From an uncultured Muribaculaceae bacterium (GTDB taxonomy: Bacteria; Bacteroidota; Bacteroidia; Bacteroidales; Muribaculaceae): a stretch of DNA of 64,000 nt. Below the pieces are notes generated by a model, which was given only the letters and a program-made list of their open reading frames with translations, was not told the origin of the DNA and made no database searches. Below, one piece after another: positions 56,215 to 64,000 of the stretch. The stretch's first letter is position 1. Every line of letters begins with the position of its first letter. The stretch is from contig CAJTYH010000008.1 of NCBI GenBank assembly GCA_910583675.1, positions 1 to 64,000 on the forward strand, read 5' to 3'. The position numbers and the translations under genes are program-made.

Positions 56215-56976
56215 TTATGCCTCGGCCTTTTCCGTCTGTTCCTTGAGGAAAAGGTCAAGTGCGGCGGTGATGGATGGCGCCTTCGGAGTGGGAGCTTCAA
56301 GGTCAAGTCGAAGCCCGGCATCTGCCACTGCTTTGGCTGTGGAGGCTCCGAAGCACCCTATCTGTATGTTTCCCTGCTCGAACCGCGGGAAGTTCTTCAT
56401 AAGCGAGTCTATTCCGGCGGGAGAGAAGAACAGAAGCATGTCGTAGTCGAATTTCTCTTCCGGCTCGAAGTCGTTGCTCACGGTACGATACATCACGGCT
56501 TTGGTATAGTTGACCTTTGCGCGGTCGAGTATTGCGGCGTTGGCGTTGTCCTTGTGGACGTCGCTGACGGCGTAAAGGAATTTGTCCTTGTTGTGCTTGC
56601 TAAGGAAGGGCAGCAGGTCGTCGAACTTGCCGGTGCTGCCGTAGAAAATCTTGCGTTTGCGGTATACGATGTATTTTTGCAGGTAGAGTGCTATGGACTC
56701 GGTGGTGCAGAAATATTTCATCGTGTCGGGGATTGTCACGCGCATTTCTTCGCACAGGCGGAAGAAATGGTCGATTGCGGTGCGTGCCGTGAATATGATT
56801 GCGGTGAAATCCGAGATGTTTATTTTCTGCTGGCGGAATTCGCGGGCTGACAGGCCTTCTACCTTTATGAAAGGGCGGAACACGACTTCAACGCCATAGC
56901 GGGCGGCGATGTCGAAATAGGGGGATTTTTCCGAAGCCGGACGGGGCTGAGAGACAAGTATCTTCTTTACTTTCAC
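56215..56976 (-). CDS. hemD: Uroporphyrinogen-III synthase
   Basis: The 253-residue HemD-like enzyme would cyclise hydroxymethylbilane with ring-D inversion, in tetrapyrrole synthesis. The family is poorly conserved; supporting parts are 'VSQPRPASEKSPYFDIAARY' at the N-terminus, 'TAIIFTARTAIDHFFRL' (about 57-73), 'LLFFSPAGIDSLMKNFP' and 'IGCFGASTAKAVADAGLRLD' near the C-terminus. The start is GTG at 56976. The gene order with DUF4271, rnpA and yidD is the usual Bacteroidetes one. A full haem pathway is not seen here, so the role may be limited to salvage or sirohaem-like products. Confidence 0.87.
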   Translation of the reverse strand: MKVKKILVSQPRPASEKSPYFDIAARYGVEVVFRPFIKVEGLSAREFRQQKINISDFTAIIFTARTAIDHFFRLCEEMRVTIPDTMKYFCTTESIALYLQKYIVYRKRKIFYGSTGKFDDLLPFLSKHNKDKFLYAVSDVHKDNANAAILDRAKVNYTKAVMYRTVSNDFEPEEKFDYDMLLFFSPAGIDSLMKNFPRFEQGNIQIGCFGASTAKAVADAGLRLDLEAPTPKAPSITAALDLFLKEQTEKAEA

Positions 56977-57069
56977 GTTCGCAAAAGATGATTAAAAAAC
57001 TATTTTTCAAACAGAATACCGGACTGGCAGGAGGGGGAGGCAATAGTTAAGCCCGCAAACTGGCTTCAC

Positions 57070-57852
57070 TCAATTTTTTACACATATTTCCACAGCCAGA
57101 AGGCATGTGATGATGACCGGAATAATTTCTAGGGTGCAAAGGTACAAAATAAAATAGAGCAATGAGGGCAATTTATGGTAAAAAATCCTAAAACCCTTGT
57201 AAATATAGCAGATACGGGACAATATGTAGAGCGCTGCGGCAAGCAGGAGCATGTCCTGGGCCAGTCCCGGATAGAAGAGCGATACCAGTGCGGGCACCGT
57301 CAGTGCCCATCCCAATATTATCTGTGAGGCATTGAGTCCGCGCCTCCAGAGGGCGGCGCTTTGCTGGTCGGCAAAGACATATCCTACCGTGACGCACGCT
57401 CCGAGCTGGAAGAGGTATAGTCCGCATGCCAATGCTACGAGGATCGCTACCTGTGAGGTGGGATGTGTTGTCGACAGTATGCCGCGGGATGTATCTCTCA
57501 GCCACATGAACAGCAAGAGACCCTCATAGACCCACAATTGCAACAGTTGTAGCAGGGCGACGCGCGTTTCGTTTGCCGTATGCTCATCGAAGGCGTTGCC
57601 CCTGCGACGCACCGACAACAGGTCGTGGGGAAGTGAGCGGAATATGCGCTTGACATGGCGCATGTTCAGGCCTATGAGCACTATCACTGCCACGACCATG
57701 GCAAGCACTCCGCTGTCGGTGGCGGGAGTAGCCGGGCGCTCCACACACTCCATTCCGCTTTTCCAGGCGGGAGGACGGGTGGAATACAGCTGACGGTCGG
57801 CCTGTGAGGTCGGGGCGTCTGCCTCGTGTGATGTTAGCCTGAAATGCGGCAA
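57070..57852 (-). CDS. DUF4271 membrane protein
   Basis: The open frame is 260 residues from TTG (57852); a start at the internal Met (57753, MECVERPATP) is also possible. After a polar N-terminus there are about six membrane segments (from about residue 48) with the Bacteroidetes DUF4271 features: 'RHVKRIFRSLPHDLLSVRRR', 'FQLGACVTVGYVFADQQSAA' and 'RICYIYKGFRIFYHKLPSLL', ending in a helix with 'LEIIPVIITC'. The function is unknown. The family is typically encoded beside hemD, as here. The gap to hemD (56977-57069) shows no feature. Confidence 0.85.
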   Translation of the reverse strand: MPHFRLTSHEADAPTSQADRQLYSTRPPAWKSGMECVERPATPATDSGVLAMVVAVIVLIGLNMRHVKRIFRSLPHDLLSVRRRGNAFDEHTANETRVALLQLLQLWVYEGLLLFMWLRDTSRGILSTTHPTSQVAILVALACGLYLFQLGACVTVGYVFADQQSAALWRRGLNASQIILGWALTVPALVSLFYPGLAQDMLLLAAALYILSRICYIYKGFRIFYHKLPSLLYFILYLCTLEIIPVIITCLLAVEICVKN

Positions 57853-57888
57853 GGTATGTCTGTTTTGCAGGGTCGGTTAAAAGGGTGG

Positions 57889-59718
57889 TCAGGCGCCCTT
57901 GAATTCGTCTCGGATGGTGTCCACTACGTTGATGATGTAGTCGCCGCTCTTTTCGAGGGTGCTTACGATATCCATATAATATATGCCGCTCTGGTATTCG
58001 TAGTGGCGGTCGTTTATGTTGGCGACGTTTGCCGTGCGCAGCTGGTTGCGCAGGTTGTTGATTTCGCGCTCGTGGTTGTATGCCGAGATTATGTTGTGCT
58101 CGTCCACGTTTTCGAGGTTGTCCAGGATCACGAGCATACCCTTTACTGCTCTTTCCACGTATTCGAACATCAGGTCTATGTTGGCATATATCTCGTCGTT
58201 GAAGTGGACGTTGCTCTGTTGCTTGCGAAGGAGTATCTTGCCAACTCCGAGCATCGTGTCGGCGATGCTTTCTATCTCGGAGTCTATGGAGAGCATGGCC
58301 GCTATGCGGCGTTTTGACTCGTTGGACAAGCGTCCCTCGGCACATCGGTTGAGGTAGTTCGCTATCTCAAGCTCCATGCGGTCTGAGATCTCCTCGTATT
58401 TTTCCAGACGGGAATATGTCTTGTTGAACTCGTCGCTTCCGGACTTGCTGTGTACCAGATCCTTTGCCATGGGCAACATGCGTCCTACGCGTTCGGCGAA
58501 CACATGCATCTCCTTTTCGGCCTGGCTGATGTTAAGCTCGGACGCACTGAGGATGCCGCCTCCGGAGATGAACTTGAGCTGGAACTCGTCGTCCCCCTGA
58601 TGCTTTGCCGGTACCAGGAATTCCACGATCTTCACATATACCTTGGTAAGCCATATCATTATGGACAGGTTGATGAGGTTGAACACGGTGTGGAACATTG
58701 ACAGGCCGAACGACACGCTCACCTGCATCTGGCTGATTATGGTGCGGTGGTGGAGTATCACATTGTTGTCGGTGGGGATGGAGTTGGCGTAAAGCTGGTT
58801 GTAGAGGTCGGGACTCTGTGCCTGCAGGTCGTTGACATACCGGAACAGTGCCGTGGGATCCCCCTGGCCTATCTCTTCCGTGATCCAGGCATTGAGGTCT
58901 ACGAACGGGAAGAATACCGCGAGTGTCCAGACCGTGCCGAGGAAGTTGAAGAGAAGGTGTCCCATGGCCGTGCGCTTGGCTGCCACGTTGCCGCTCATGG
59001 ACGCAAGGAGAGGCGTTACTGTGGTGCCTATGTTCGAGCCGAGAACCAGTGCGCACGCGAGGTCGAAGGTGATCCATCCTTTGGAGCACATGATAAGCGT
59101 TATGGCGAACATGGCTGCCGACGATTGTATCACCATGGTGACAACCAGTCCGACAAGGCAGAATATCAGGACAGAGCCGAATCCCATGGAGGCGTATCTC
59201 TGCAGGAACGCGAACATCTCGGGGTTGCTCTGGAGATCAGGTACGTATTTGCTGATCATGTCCAGACCCATGAAAAGGAATGCGAATCCGATGGTGAACT
59301 CACCGATGGACTTGGTGCGTCCCTTGCTGGAGAACAGCAGCGGAATGGCAAGGCCGATCAGCGGAAGGGCGAAAGCGGAGATGTCCACCTTGAAGCCGAA
59401 CAGGGCTATGATCCATGCCGTGAAGGTGGTGCCCACATTGGCGCCCATGATCACTGCCATGGATTGTGCCAGGGTCATCAAACCCGCGTTCACGAAACTT
59501 ACCACCATCACCGTGGAGGCGGACGAACTTTGAATCAGTGCGGTTATGAAAAAACCTGTGACGGTGCCCGTGAAACGGTTACGGGTCATTGCAGACAAGA
59601 TGTTGCGTAGCCGGTCGCCGGCGGCTTTCTGCAATCCCTCACTCATCACCTTCATTCCGTAGAGGAAGAGGCCGACGGCTCCCAGGAGCCCCAAGAAATC
59701 CAGTATAGAATAATTCAT
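57889..59718 (-). CDS. Na/Pi cotransporter family protein with PhoU-like domain
   Basis: The 609-residue protein has two inverted membrane repeats with the QSS signatures of sodium-phosphate cotransporters ('TALIQSSSASTVMVVSFVNA', about 58-77, and 'TMVIQSSAAMFAITLIMCSK', about 194-213). A cytoplasmic C-terminal part (about 390-609) is helical and PhoU-like ('RLEKYEEISDRMELEIANYL', 'EIESIADTMLGVGKILLRKQ'). It should import phosphate with sodium, the PhoU part sensing or gating. It lies 36 bases before the DUF4271 gene on the same strand. Confidence 0.92.
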   Translation of the reverse strand: MNYSILDFLGLLGAVGLFLYGMKVMSEGLQKAAGDRLRNILSAMTRNRFTGTVTGFFITALIQSSSASTVMVVSFVNAGLMTLAQSMAVIMGANVGTTFTAWIIALFGFKVDISAFALPLIGLAIPLLFSSKGRTKSIGEFTIGFAFLFMGLDMISKYVPDLQSNPEMFAFLQRYASMGFGSVLIFCLVGLVVTMVIQSSAAMFAITLIMCSKGWITFDLACALVLGSNIGTTVTPLLASMSGNVAAKRTAMGHLLFNFLGTVWTLAVFFPFVDLNAWITEEIGQGDPTALFRYVNDLQAQSPDLYNQLYANSIPTDNNVILHHRTIISQMQVSVSFGLSMFHTVFNLINLSIMIWLTKVYVKIVEFLVPAKHQGDDEFQLKFISGGGILSASELNISQAEKEMHVFAERVGRMLPMAKDLVHSKSGSDEFNKTYSRLEKYEEISDRMELEIANYLNRCAEGRLSNESKRRIAAMLSIDSEIESIADTMLGVGKILLRKQQSNVHFNDEIYANIDLMFEYVERAVKGMLVILDNLENVDEHNIISAYNHEREINNLRNQLRTANVANINDRHYEYQSGIYYMDIVSTLEKSGDYIINVVDTIRDEFKGA

Positions 59719-59768
59719 CAGTCAGGCACGGCGAGGAGAAGGTTTGCTACGGCTCGCCGAACCGAGCG

Positions 59769-59776
59769 CAAAGTTA
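59769..59776 (-). promoter_or_regulatory. -7 element of the Na/Pi cotransporter gene
   Basis: On the minus strand TAACTTTG fits TAnnTTTG, about 50 bases before the ATG at 59718. No -33 TTTG lies at the standard spacing; a large hairpin (59793-59845) occupies that position instead. Confidence 0.45.
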
Positions 59777-59792
59777 ACAAATTTTCTCAATA

Positions 59793-59845
59793 TTTGGAGC
59801 CTATTGAGTTTGTCTTGGATGGACAAACTGTCAATAGGCTCCAAA
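59793..59845. repeat. 22-base-pair hairpin upstream of the Na/Pi cotransporter gene
   Basis: TTTGGAGCCTATTGA (59793-59807) pairs perfectly with TCAATAGGCTCCAAA (59831-59845), and GTTTGTC (59808-59814) pairs with GACAAAC (59822-59828), leaving a 7-base loop and two unpaired bases. No T-run follows on either strand, so it is not a normal terminator. It lies between the end of the DUF1080 gene and the -7 box of the cotransporter gene. Confidence 0.7.
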
Positions 59846-59867
59846 ATCTTGTCTATGTAGGGGGTAG

Positions 59868-59907
59868 AGTTAGTCTAAAAATGTTTTGGAAAAATTTTAG
59901 ACAAACT
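59868..59907 (-). terminator. AT-rich hairpin directly after the DUF1080 gene
   Basis: GTCTAAAA (59873-59880) pairs with TTTTAGAC (59895-59902), extended by AGTT/AACT outside one mismatched base. It begins 1 base after the stop codon, read on the minus strand. With no T-run after it, it may be a weak terminator or an mRNA 3'-end protecting stem. Confidence 0.4.
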
Positions 59908-59908
59908 T

Positions 59909-62698
59909 TTATAAGCTCTTTATGCGGATATTGCGGAATTTGACGCCGGCGCCATGTCCGAGGAATCCCACATGGCCTTTCTTGTTGAAAAGGCCGGGAT
60001 GGTTGAGATGATCCACGGTGTAGGGATTGTTTCCGGAGCCGTCGGGGGCGACATTGTGTCCTTGGCATGCCTTGCGGATATTGCCGTCAAGGATCACCTC
60101 GCCGTTGACTGTTACGGTGATCCGGTCTCCTACGGCGCGTATCTCCTCGGTGCTCCACTCGCCGAGTGGCTTATGCTTTATCCTCTTCGCAGGGATGATG
60201 CCGTATACCGAGCCGTGCACCTGATATTCGCGCAATCCTTTGTAGATGGGTGCGTCGTGGTCAAGAATCTGTATCTCCATCCCCTCGTATGCCGCATCCA
60301 CACCCATTGGAGTGCGTATGCCAACGCCGTTGTTGACACCCTCTTTCTCGAAACAGAATTCGAAGCGGAAAATGAAATCGCCGTACTCATCCTTGGTGTA
60401 CAGGTTGCCGCCGTTGCCGTAGCCGGCGGTAACGTATATGTTGCCGTCCACGGGGATGTAGTCGGTGAGGTTGCCGGTGAAGTTCTCCATCGAGCGTCCG
60501 TCGAACAGCACCTTGAAGCCCTGAGCCTTCTCTTCGGGGGTAAGCTGGTATTCGGGGGTGACTGTCGCTGCAGTAAGTTTTGCCAGCATGCCGTTTATGT
60601 CGTCCACCGCATATCCATCGTCGGCAGATCCGCCGGCCTTGTATATGTCGCGTGCCCTTTCGAGAGCCTCACGCACGGGAATGCCGCTGAATGTGCCTAT
60701 CTTTCCTGTCATGATGGCTCTTACGGCTTCTGCGGCCGGTTTGGCCACAGCGGGGTCGGACTGGCAGCTGTCGGCCAGCATCAGTGCCTGATATGTGCCG
60801 GCAGAGGAGAGACCTTTGATCATTAGGCTCTTGACTGACGCGTCGGAAGCGGCCTCAAGTCCCTTGCGGTAGAGCATGAATTGCTGTTCGGGAGTGTGTC
60901 CGCCGGCTGCCACGAGTGCGGCATAACGCGGGAGCAGGTCTTGACGGTCATCCGTCACAGCTATGTCGTAAAGGATTTCTGCCATCTTGCCACTGTCGAC
61001 TTTTTTCAGTGCCTGCAATGCTGCTTCCTTCGCAGGTCCAGTATTGGAGGCGTATGCCTTGCAGAGTTCGTCGATGGCAGCATCTGTGCCACAGGCTGCG
61101 AGCACCTGATAATACATCTGGGGAGCCTTTGAGCCGTTCATATGCTGCATTACCTTGGAGAATACCTGTTCTGCCGGCATCCCTGAGGTTGAGGCGAGCA
61201 GGGCGTTGCCGAGCGCAGGATTCGCGGAAGTTCCATTTGCCTCTATAAGGTCGCATATCTTGTCGAAGTCGCCCGCTCCGACAACTCCCGGGAGTGCTCC
61301 CATGGCGGCATCGCGAACTGTGGCATCTTCGGAGGCGAGAAGCGAGAATACCTTTGGCGCCGCGTCTTTTATGTGGCGTGTGGCGCCCACTTTCATGGCG
61401 GCGACCTTGACCGGCGCATATCCCTGGAGTGCCTTTATGATGCCGGGCGTTATGTTGCCGTTGAATGATAGGAGTGCCGCCGTGGCTTCGTCGGACTTCT
61501 CTCCACCGAGCTTGGAGCAAAGTGCGTCAAGCGCCTTGGCACCTCCGATTTTTCCGGCAGCCTTGAATGAGGCGGCAGCCGTTTCCGCGTCGGGAGAGTC
61601 GAGGCAAGCGACAATCCGGTCTATCTGGCTATCCACATGATTGGTGCCCAACCAGTTGATTATGTCGGTCTGCACTTCGTAGTCCCCTTTGTCTCCGAGT
61701 TTTTTGGACAGCGCCTGATAGACATCCTCGTCAGCCCATGGTTCGGCTCGGCGCAGGGCGTTTACACGATATGCCCTGTCAGGGCTTTTCATGGCCTTAA
61801 GAAGAACGGGAAGCGCCTTTTTGCCCTCTATGTCGAAGATTACGTTCATGGCAGCGCCACGCACGTTTGTCTTGTCTGTGGCCTTCATGAGTTTCTTGGC
61901 TTCGGAAAGTGCCGTTTTTGTGTCTCCGTTGGCGGCAAGCCGTTCTATGAGCGCTGCATAGGCTTCTGTCGCTCCGTCGGCTTCCCATTCATATTGTTGT
62001 GCCTTGGCTGCTTTCGAGAGTGTCGGAAGCGATTTCTGTGAGCCGATGGCTCCCAATGCCTTGTAATATGGGCGTAAATCGGTGCCATTTACCTCGGCGC
62101 ACCAGTTGAGTATCACCGGTTCTGCTGAGGACAGCCCTTTCTTGCCGGCGGCGTATGCGAGGACATCGCGTGGTGCAGCTCCTGCATTCAGGAGTGCCAT
62201 AAGCGCATCTTCCGTGCCGTCAATGGCGATTAGGCCGTTTATAGCCCATTCCTGTAGGTACGGGTCGGTGACGTATTTTGAGAAAAATTCACCGTCTTCG
62301 GCTTTCCCGCATCTCTGCAGCAGTGTCATGAGGAAAGCGCGGTTGGGGTCGTCCGAACTGTTTGAGATAGCGTCCTTCAGAGCCTGTCGCAGTGCGTCGC
62401 GGCCGGCTTCCTGCCCTTCGGCGTGCAGGTAGCCGGTCAGTCCGTGGAGCGCATATTCCACTTTGGCGTTTTCCCCTTTGTCTGAGGGGGAGAGCATGCC
62501 GGTGAGTTGTGTCAGGCCATCTTGTCCCGTGGCGGCGAGTTCCGCCATTATCCGGTTGTAATCCTGTTGGTTGGCTGCGGGCAACTGTGCAAGCGCATCG
62601 GCTATTATGGTGGAGGTGGTGCGGTTGCGTGTGTCCTGAGCCGCCATGATGCCCGGAACCAGAAGTGCGAGCATCAGCGATATTATCAGTTTTTTCAT
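59909..62698 (-). CDS. Exported HEAT-repeat protein with DUF1080 (3-keto-glycoside hydrolase-like) domain
   Basis: The 929-residue protein has a signal peptide (MKKLIISLMLALLVPGIMAA, then QD). Residues about 30-690 form an array of HEAT-like helical repeats ('AAMNVIFDIEGKKALPVLLK', 'DATVRDAAMGALPGVVGAG'). The C-terminus (about 710-929) is a DUF1080/PF06439 beta-sandwich ('EKAQGFKVLFDGRSMENFTG', 'FEFCFEKEGVNNGVGIRTPM', 'GHNVAPDGSG'). Members of this domain family hydrolyse 3-keto-glycosides made by Gfo/Idh/MocA oxidoreductases; the adjacent gene encodes such an oxidoreductase. Together they suggest oxidative glycoside cleavage in the periplasm. The HEAT array may bind substrate or a partner. 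Confidence 0.88.
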   Translation of the reverse strand: MKKLIISLMLALLVPGIMAAQDTRNRTTSTIIADALAQLPAANQQDYNRIMAELAATGQDGLTQLTGMLSPSDKGENAKVEYALHGLTGYLHAEGQEAGRDALRQALKDAISNSSDDPNRAFLMTLLQRCGKAEDGEFFSKYVTDPYLQEWAINGLIAIDGTEDALMALLNAGAAPRDVLAYAAGKKGLSSAEPVILNWCAEVNGTDLRPYYKALGAIGSQKSLPTLSKAAKAQQYEWEADGATEAYAALIERLAANGDTKTALSEAKKLMKATDKTNVRGAAMNVIFDIEGKKALPVLLKAMKSPDRAYRVNALRRAEPWADEDVYQALSKKLGDKGDYEVQTDIINWLGTNHVDSQIDRIVACLDSPDAETAAASFKAAGKIGGAKALDALCSKLGGEKSDEATAALLSFNGNITPGIIKALQGYAPVKVAAMKVGATRHIKDAAPKVFSLLASEDATVRDAAMGALPGVVGAGDFDKICDLIEANGTSANPALGNALLASTSGMPAEQVFSKVMQHMNGSKAPQMYYQVLAACGTDAAIDELCKAYASNTGPAKEAALQALKKVDSGKMAEILYDIAVTDDRQDLLPRYAALVAAGGHTPEQQFMLYRKGLEAASDASVKSLMIKGLSSAGTYQALMLADSCQSDPAVAKPAAEAVRAIMTGKIGTFSGIPVREALERARDIYKAGGSADDGYAVDDINGMLAKLTAATVTPEYQLTPEEKAQGFKVLFDGRSMENFTGNLTDYIPVDGNIYVTAGYGNGGNLYTKDEYGDFIFRFEFCFEKEGVNNGVGIRTPMGVDAAYEGMEIQILDHDAPIYKGLREYQVHGSVYGIIPAKRIKHKPLGEWSTEEIRAVGDRITVTVNGEVILDGNIRKACQGHNVAPDGSGNNPYTVDHLNHPGLFNKKGHVGFLGHGAGVKFRNIRIKSL

Positions 62699-62723
62699 GT
62701 CGGAAGCGTGTGTGGTGATGTCA

Positions 62724-64000
62724 TTAAAGTTTCCAGGATCCTCGCATCGGCTGGTCTATCAGGCGGTTTGCTGCCTCGTCTCCGATGAATCGCTGTGCCA
62801 CCGGATCGAAATCGAGGGTGCGGTTCAGCCGGAGTGCCGCGAGTGCCATGTTTACCATAGTGCAGCTGCGGTGTCCGTTCATTTCATTGAGCGCGAAGAG
62901 CTCGCGGTTTTTTACGCAGTTGATGAAGTCGGTGTTCTGCGGTTCTGGATCGGGCAGTTCTGCTATTATGGCCATGATGTCCGGTGCCGGCTTCCCGTTC
63001 AGCTCGCATTCGAATCCCTTGAAGACTTTTCCGTTGGGGCCTTCGATATATGGTATCTTGTTGCCGCTTTCATGCCCCTCGCCTTCGAGTACTATCTGGC
63101 ATCCGTCGGCATATGTGTAGGTGATCTTCCGCCATGTACCCACGGCATCGGAGTGTTGCTGAGGTGCGTCGACCTCCACCTTTACAGGCGATGTGTCGTC
63201 CTTTCCGAGGATGTACTGCACGGGATCCATGTAGTGCTGTCCCATGTCGCCGAGGCCTCCCCCGTCGTAGTCCCAGTATCCTCTGAATGTCTGGTGCACG
63301 CGGTGGCTGTTGTAGGGTTTGTAGGGTGCCGGGCCGAGCCAGAAATCATAGTCGAGTTCGGCGGGAATCTTTTCGGGGGTGAGATTGTCCTTGCCTACCC
63401 AGAAAAATTTCCAGGCGAATCCGGTGGCTCCGCTTATGGTCACCTTAAGCGGCCAGCCGAGCAGTCCGCTCGCCACGAGCTTTTTCAGCGGCTCTACCGT
63501 GGTGCCGAGGCCATAGAAGTTGTCGGTAAAGCGGAACCATGTGTTGAGGCGGAAAATGCGGTTGTTGCGCTTTACGGCCTCGACGACGCGCTTTCCCTCC
63601 CCTATGGTGCGTGTCATTGGTTTCTCGCACCAGATGTCCTTGCCGGCGTTTGCGGCCTCCACGGCCATTATGCCGTGCCAGTGCGGTGGGGTGGCTATGT
63701 GCACTATGTCTACGTTGGAATCGTGTATGAGGTCGCGGTAGTCGTGGTATCCCTGCAGCTTAAGGTTCAGCTTCTCCTTCCCCATGTCAAGCGCCTTCTG
63801 TAGGTGGGAACTGTCCACGTCGCATACCGATACAAGGCGGCATGCCTCGTTGCTGTTGAAATGATAGCCGCTGCGGCCGATGCCTCCGACACCGATTATG
63901 CCTTTGGTGAGCTGGTCGCTCGGTGCTATGTGTCTGGGGCCTCCAAGCACTTTGCTCGGCACGATGGTGAACAATGAGAGCAGACCGGCCTGTTTGAGGA
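62724..64000 (-). CDS. Gfo/Idh/MocA family oxidoreductase, cut by the window edge
   Basis: The frame stays open to the last base, so the gene continues beyond 64000; at least 424 residues are visible. The N-terminal part reads LKQAGLLSLFTIVPSKVLGG, typical of the hydrophobic core and end of a twin-arginine signal peptide, whose Arg pair would lie outside the window. Then come the NAD loop 'GIIGVGGIGRSGYHF', 'EKPMTRTIGEGKRVVEAVKR' (EKP motif) and 'YWDYDGGGLGDMGQHYMDPV'. Such exported enzymes oxidise the sugar 3-OH of glycosides with a tightly bound NAD. It ends 25 bases before the DUF1080 gene, on the same transcript. Confidence 0.92.
   Translation of the reverse strand, partial: LKQAGLLSLFTIVPSKVLGGPRHIAPSDQLTKGIIGVGGIGRSGYHFNSNEACRLVSVCDVDSSHLQKALDMGKEKLNLKLQGYHDYRDLIHDSNVDIVHIATPPHWHGIMAVEAANAGKDIWCEKPMTRTIGEGKRVVEAVKRNNRIFRLNTWFRFTDNFYGLGTTVEPLKKLVASGLLGWPLKVTISGATGFAWKFFWVGKDNLTPEKIPAELDYDFWLGPAPYKPYNSHRVHQTFRGYWDYDGGGLGDMGQHYMDPVQYILGKDDTSPVKVEVDAPQQHSDAVGTWRKITYTYADGCQIVLEGEGHESGNKIPYIEGPNGKVFKGFECELNGKPAPDIMAIIAELPDPEPQNTDFINCVKNRELFALNEMNGHRSCTMVNMALAALRLNRTLDFDPVAQRFIGDEAANRLIDQPMRGSWKL

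Noticed and set aside
57584..58345. 253-codon minus-strand frame overlapping the DUF4271 and Na/Pi genes
   Set aside because: A different frame of the same strand over two well-supported membrane protein genes; very rich in Arg, His and Gln.

Overview
The window reads as a chromosomal segment of a moderately GC-rich Bacteroidales bacterium (Bacteroidota). The evidence is the Bacteroidetes-type promoter (TTTG, about 19 bases, TAnnTTTG) in front of many genes, a fused SecDF, DUF4271 beside hemD, a PASTA-tailed FtsI, SPII lipoproteins, and the order rsmH-ftsL-ftsI-murE-mraY-murD-ftsW-murG-murC-ftsQ-ftsA-ftsZ. Muribaculaceae is a reasonable guess but cannot be shown without a tree.

Layout. 1-10.5 kb (+): two small lipoproteins, a SUI1-like factor, a threonylcarbamoyl-AMP synthase, an AddA-like helicase-nuclease, a Wzx-type flippase, PhoH, PurC and MenG/UbiE. 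10.5-11.2 kb: a non-coding stretch with a candidate sRNA. 11.2-18.3 kb: pyruvate:ferredoxin oxidoreductase, a small lipoprotein and a large trehalase-like exported protein. 18.4-20.8 kb: SRP RNA, a polyprenyl-phosphate sugar transferase and a GDP-mannose 6-dehydrogenase-like enzyme. 20.9-22.9 kb (-): an orphan phage terminase large subunit. 23-38.8 kb (-): the division and cell-wall (dcw) cluster, without mraZ. 39-41.7 kb: a GLUG-repeat lipoprotein, a sirtuin and a small membrane protein. 41.9-49.4 kb (-): a glycan cluster (epimerase, two GT4 glycosyltransferases, Lrp regulator, PaaK-like adenylating enzyme, heparinase II/III-like lyase). 49.5-59.7 kb: SecDF, a flippase-like membrane protein, an AraC regulator, the tatD-yidD-rnpA-hemD-DUF4271 cluster and a Na/Pi cotransporter. 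59.9 kb to the end (-): a HEAT-DUF1080 hydrolase and a Gfo/Idh/MocA oxidoreductase cut by the window edge.

The most unusual content is a family of about ten intergenic repeats between positions 44 and 46268. The fuller copies share one modular order: a 43-base unique end, 8-base purine-rich units, a GGCGCTTGTGGTGAT linker, 9-base CTCTGATNN units, then 7-base CTAATTA units. Copies occur in both orientations and sit exactly at gene boundaries. In eight flanking genes (nine if a cut gene at the left edge is counted) the stop codon lies inside the repeat, and four flanking genes use TTG or GTG starts at the repeat edge. Four copies lie inside the normally compact dcw cluster. One copy has near-perfect terminal inverted repeats, like a MITE. 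This is the best candidate for something undescribed, followed by the orphan terminase beside ftsZ and the structured leader of secDF.
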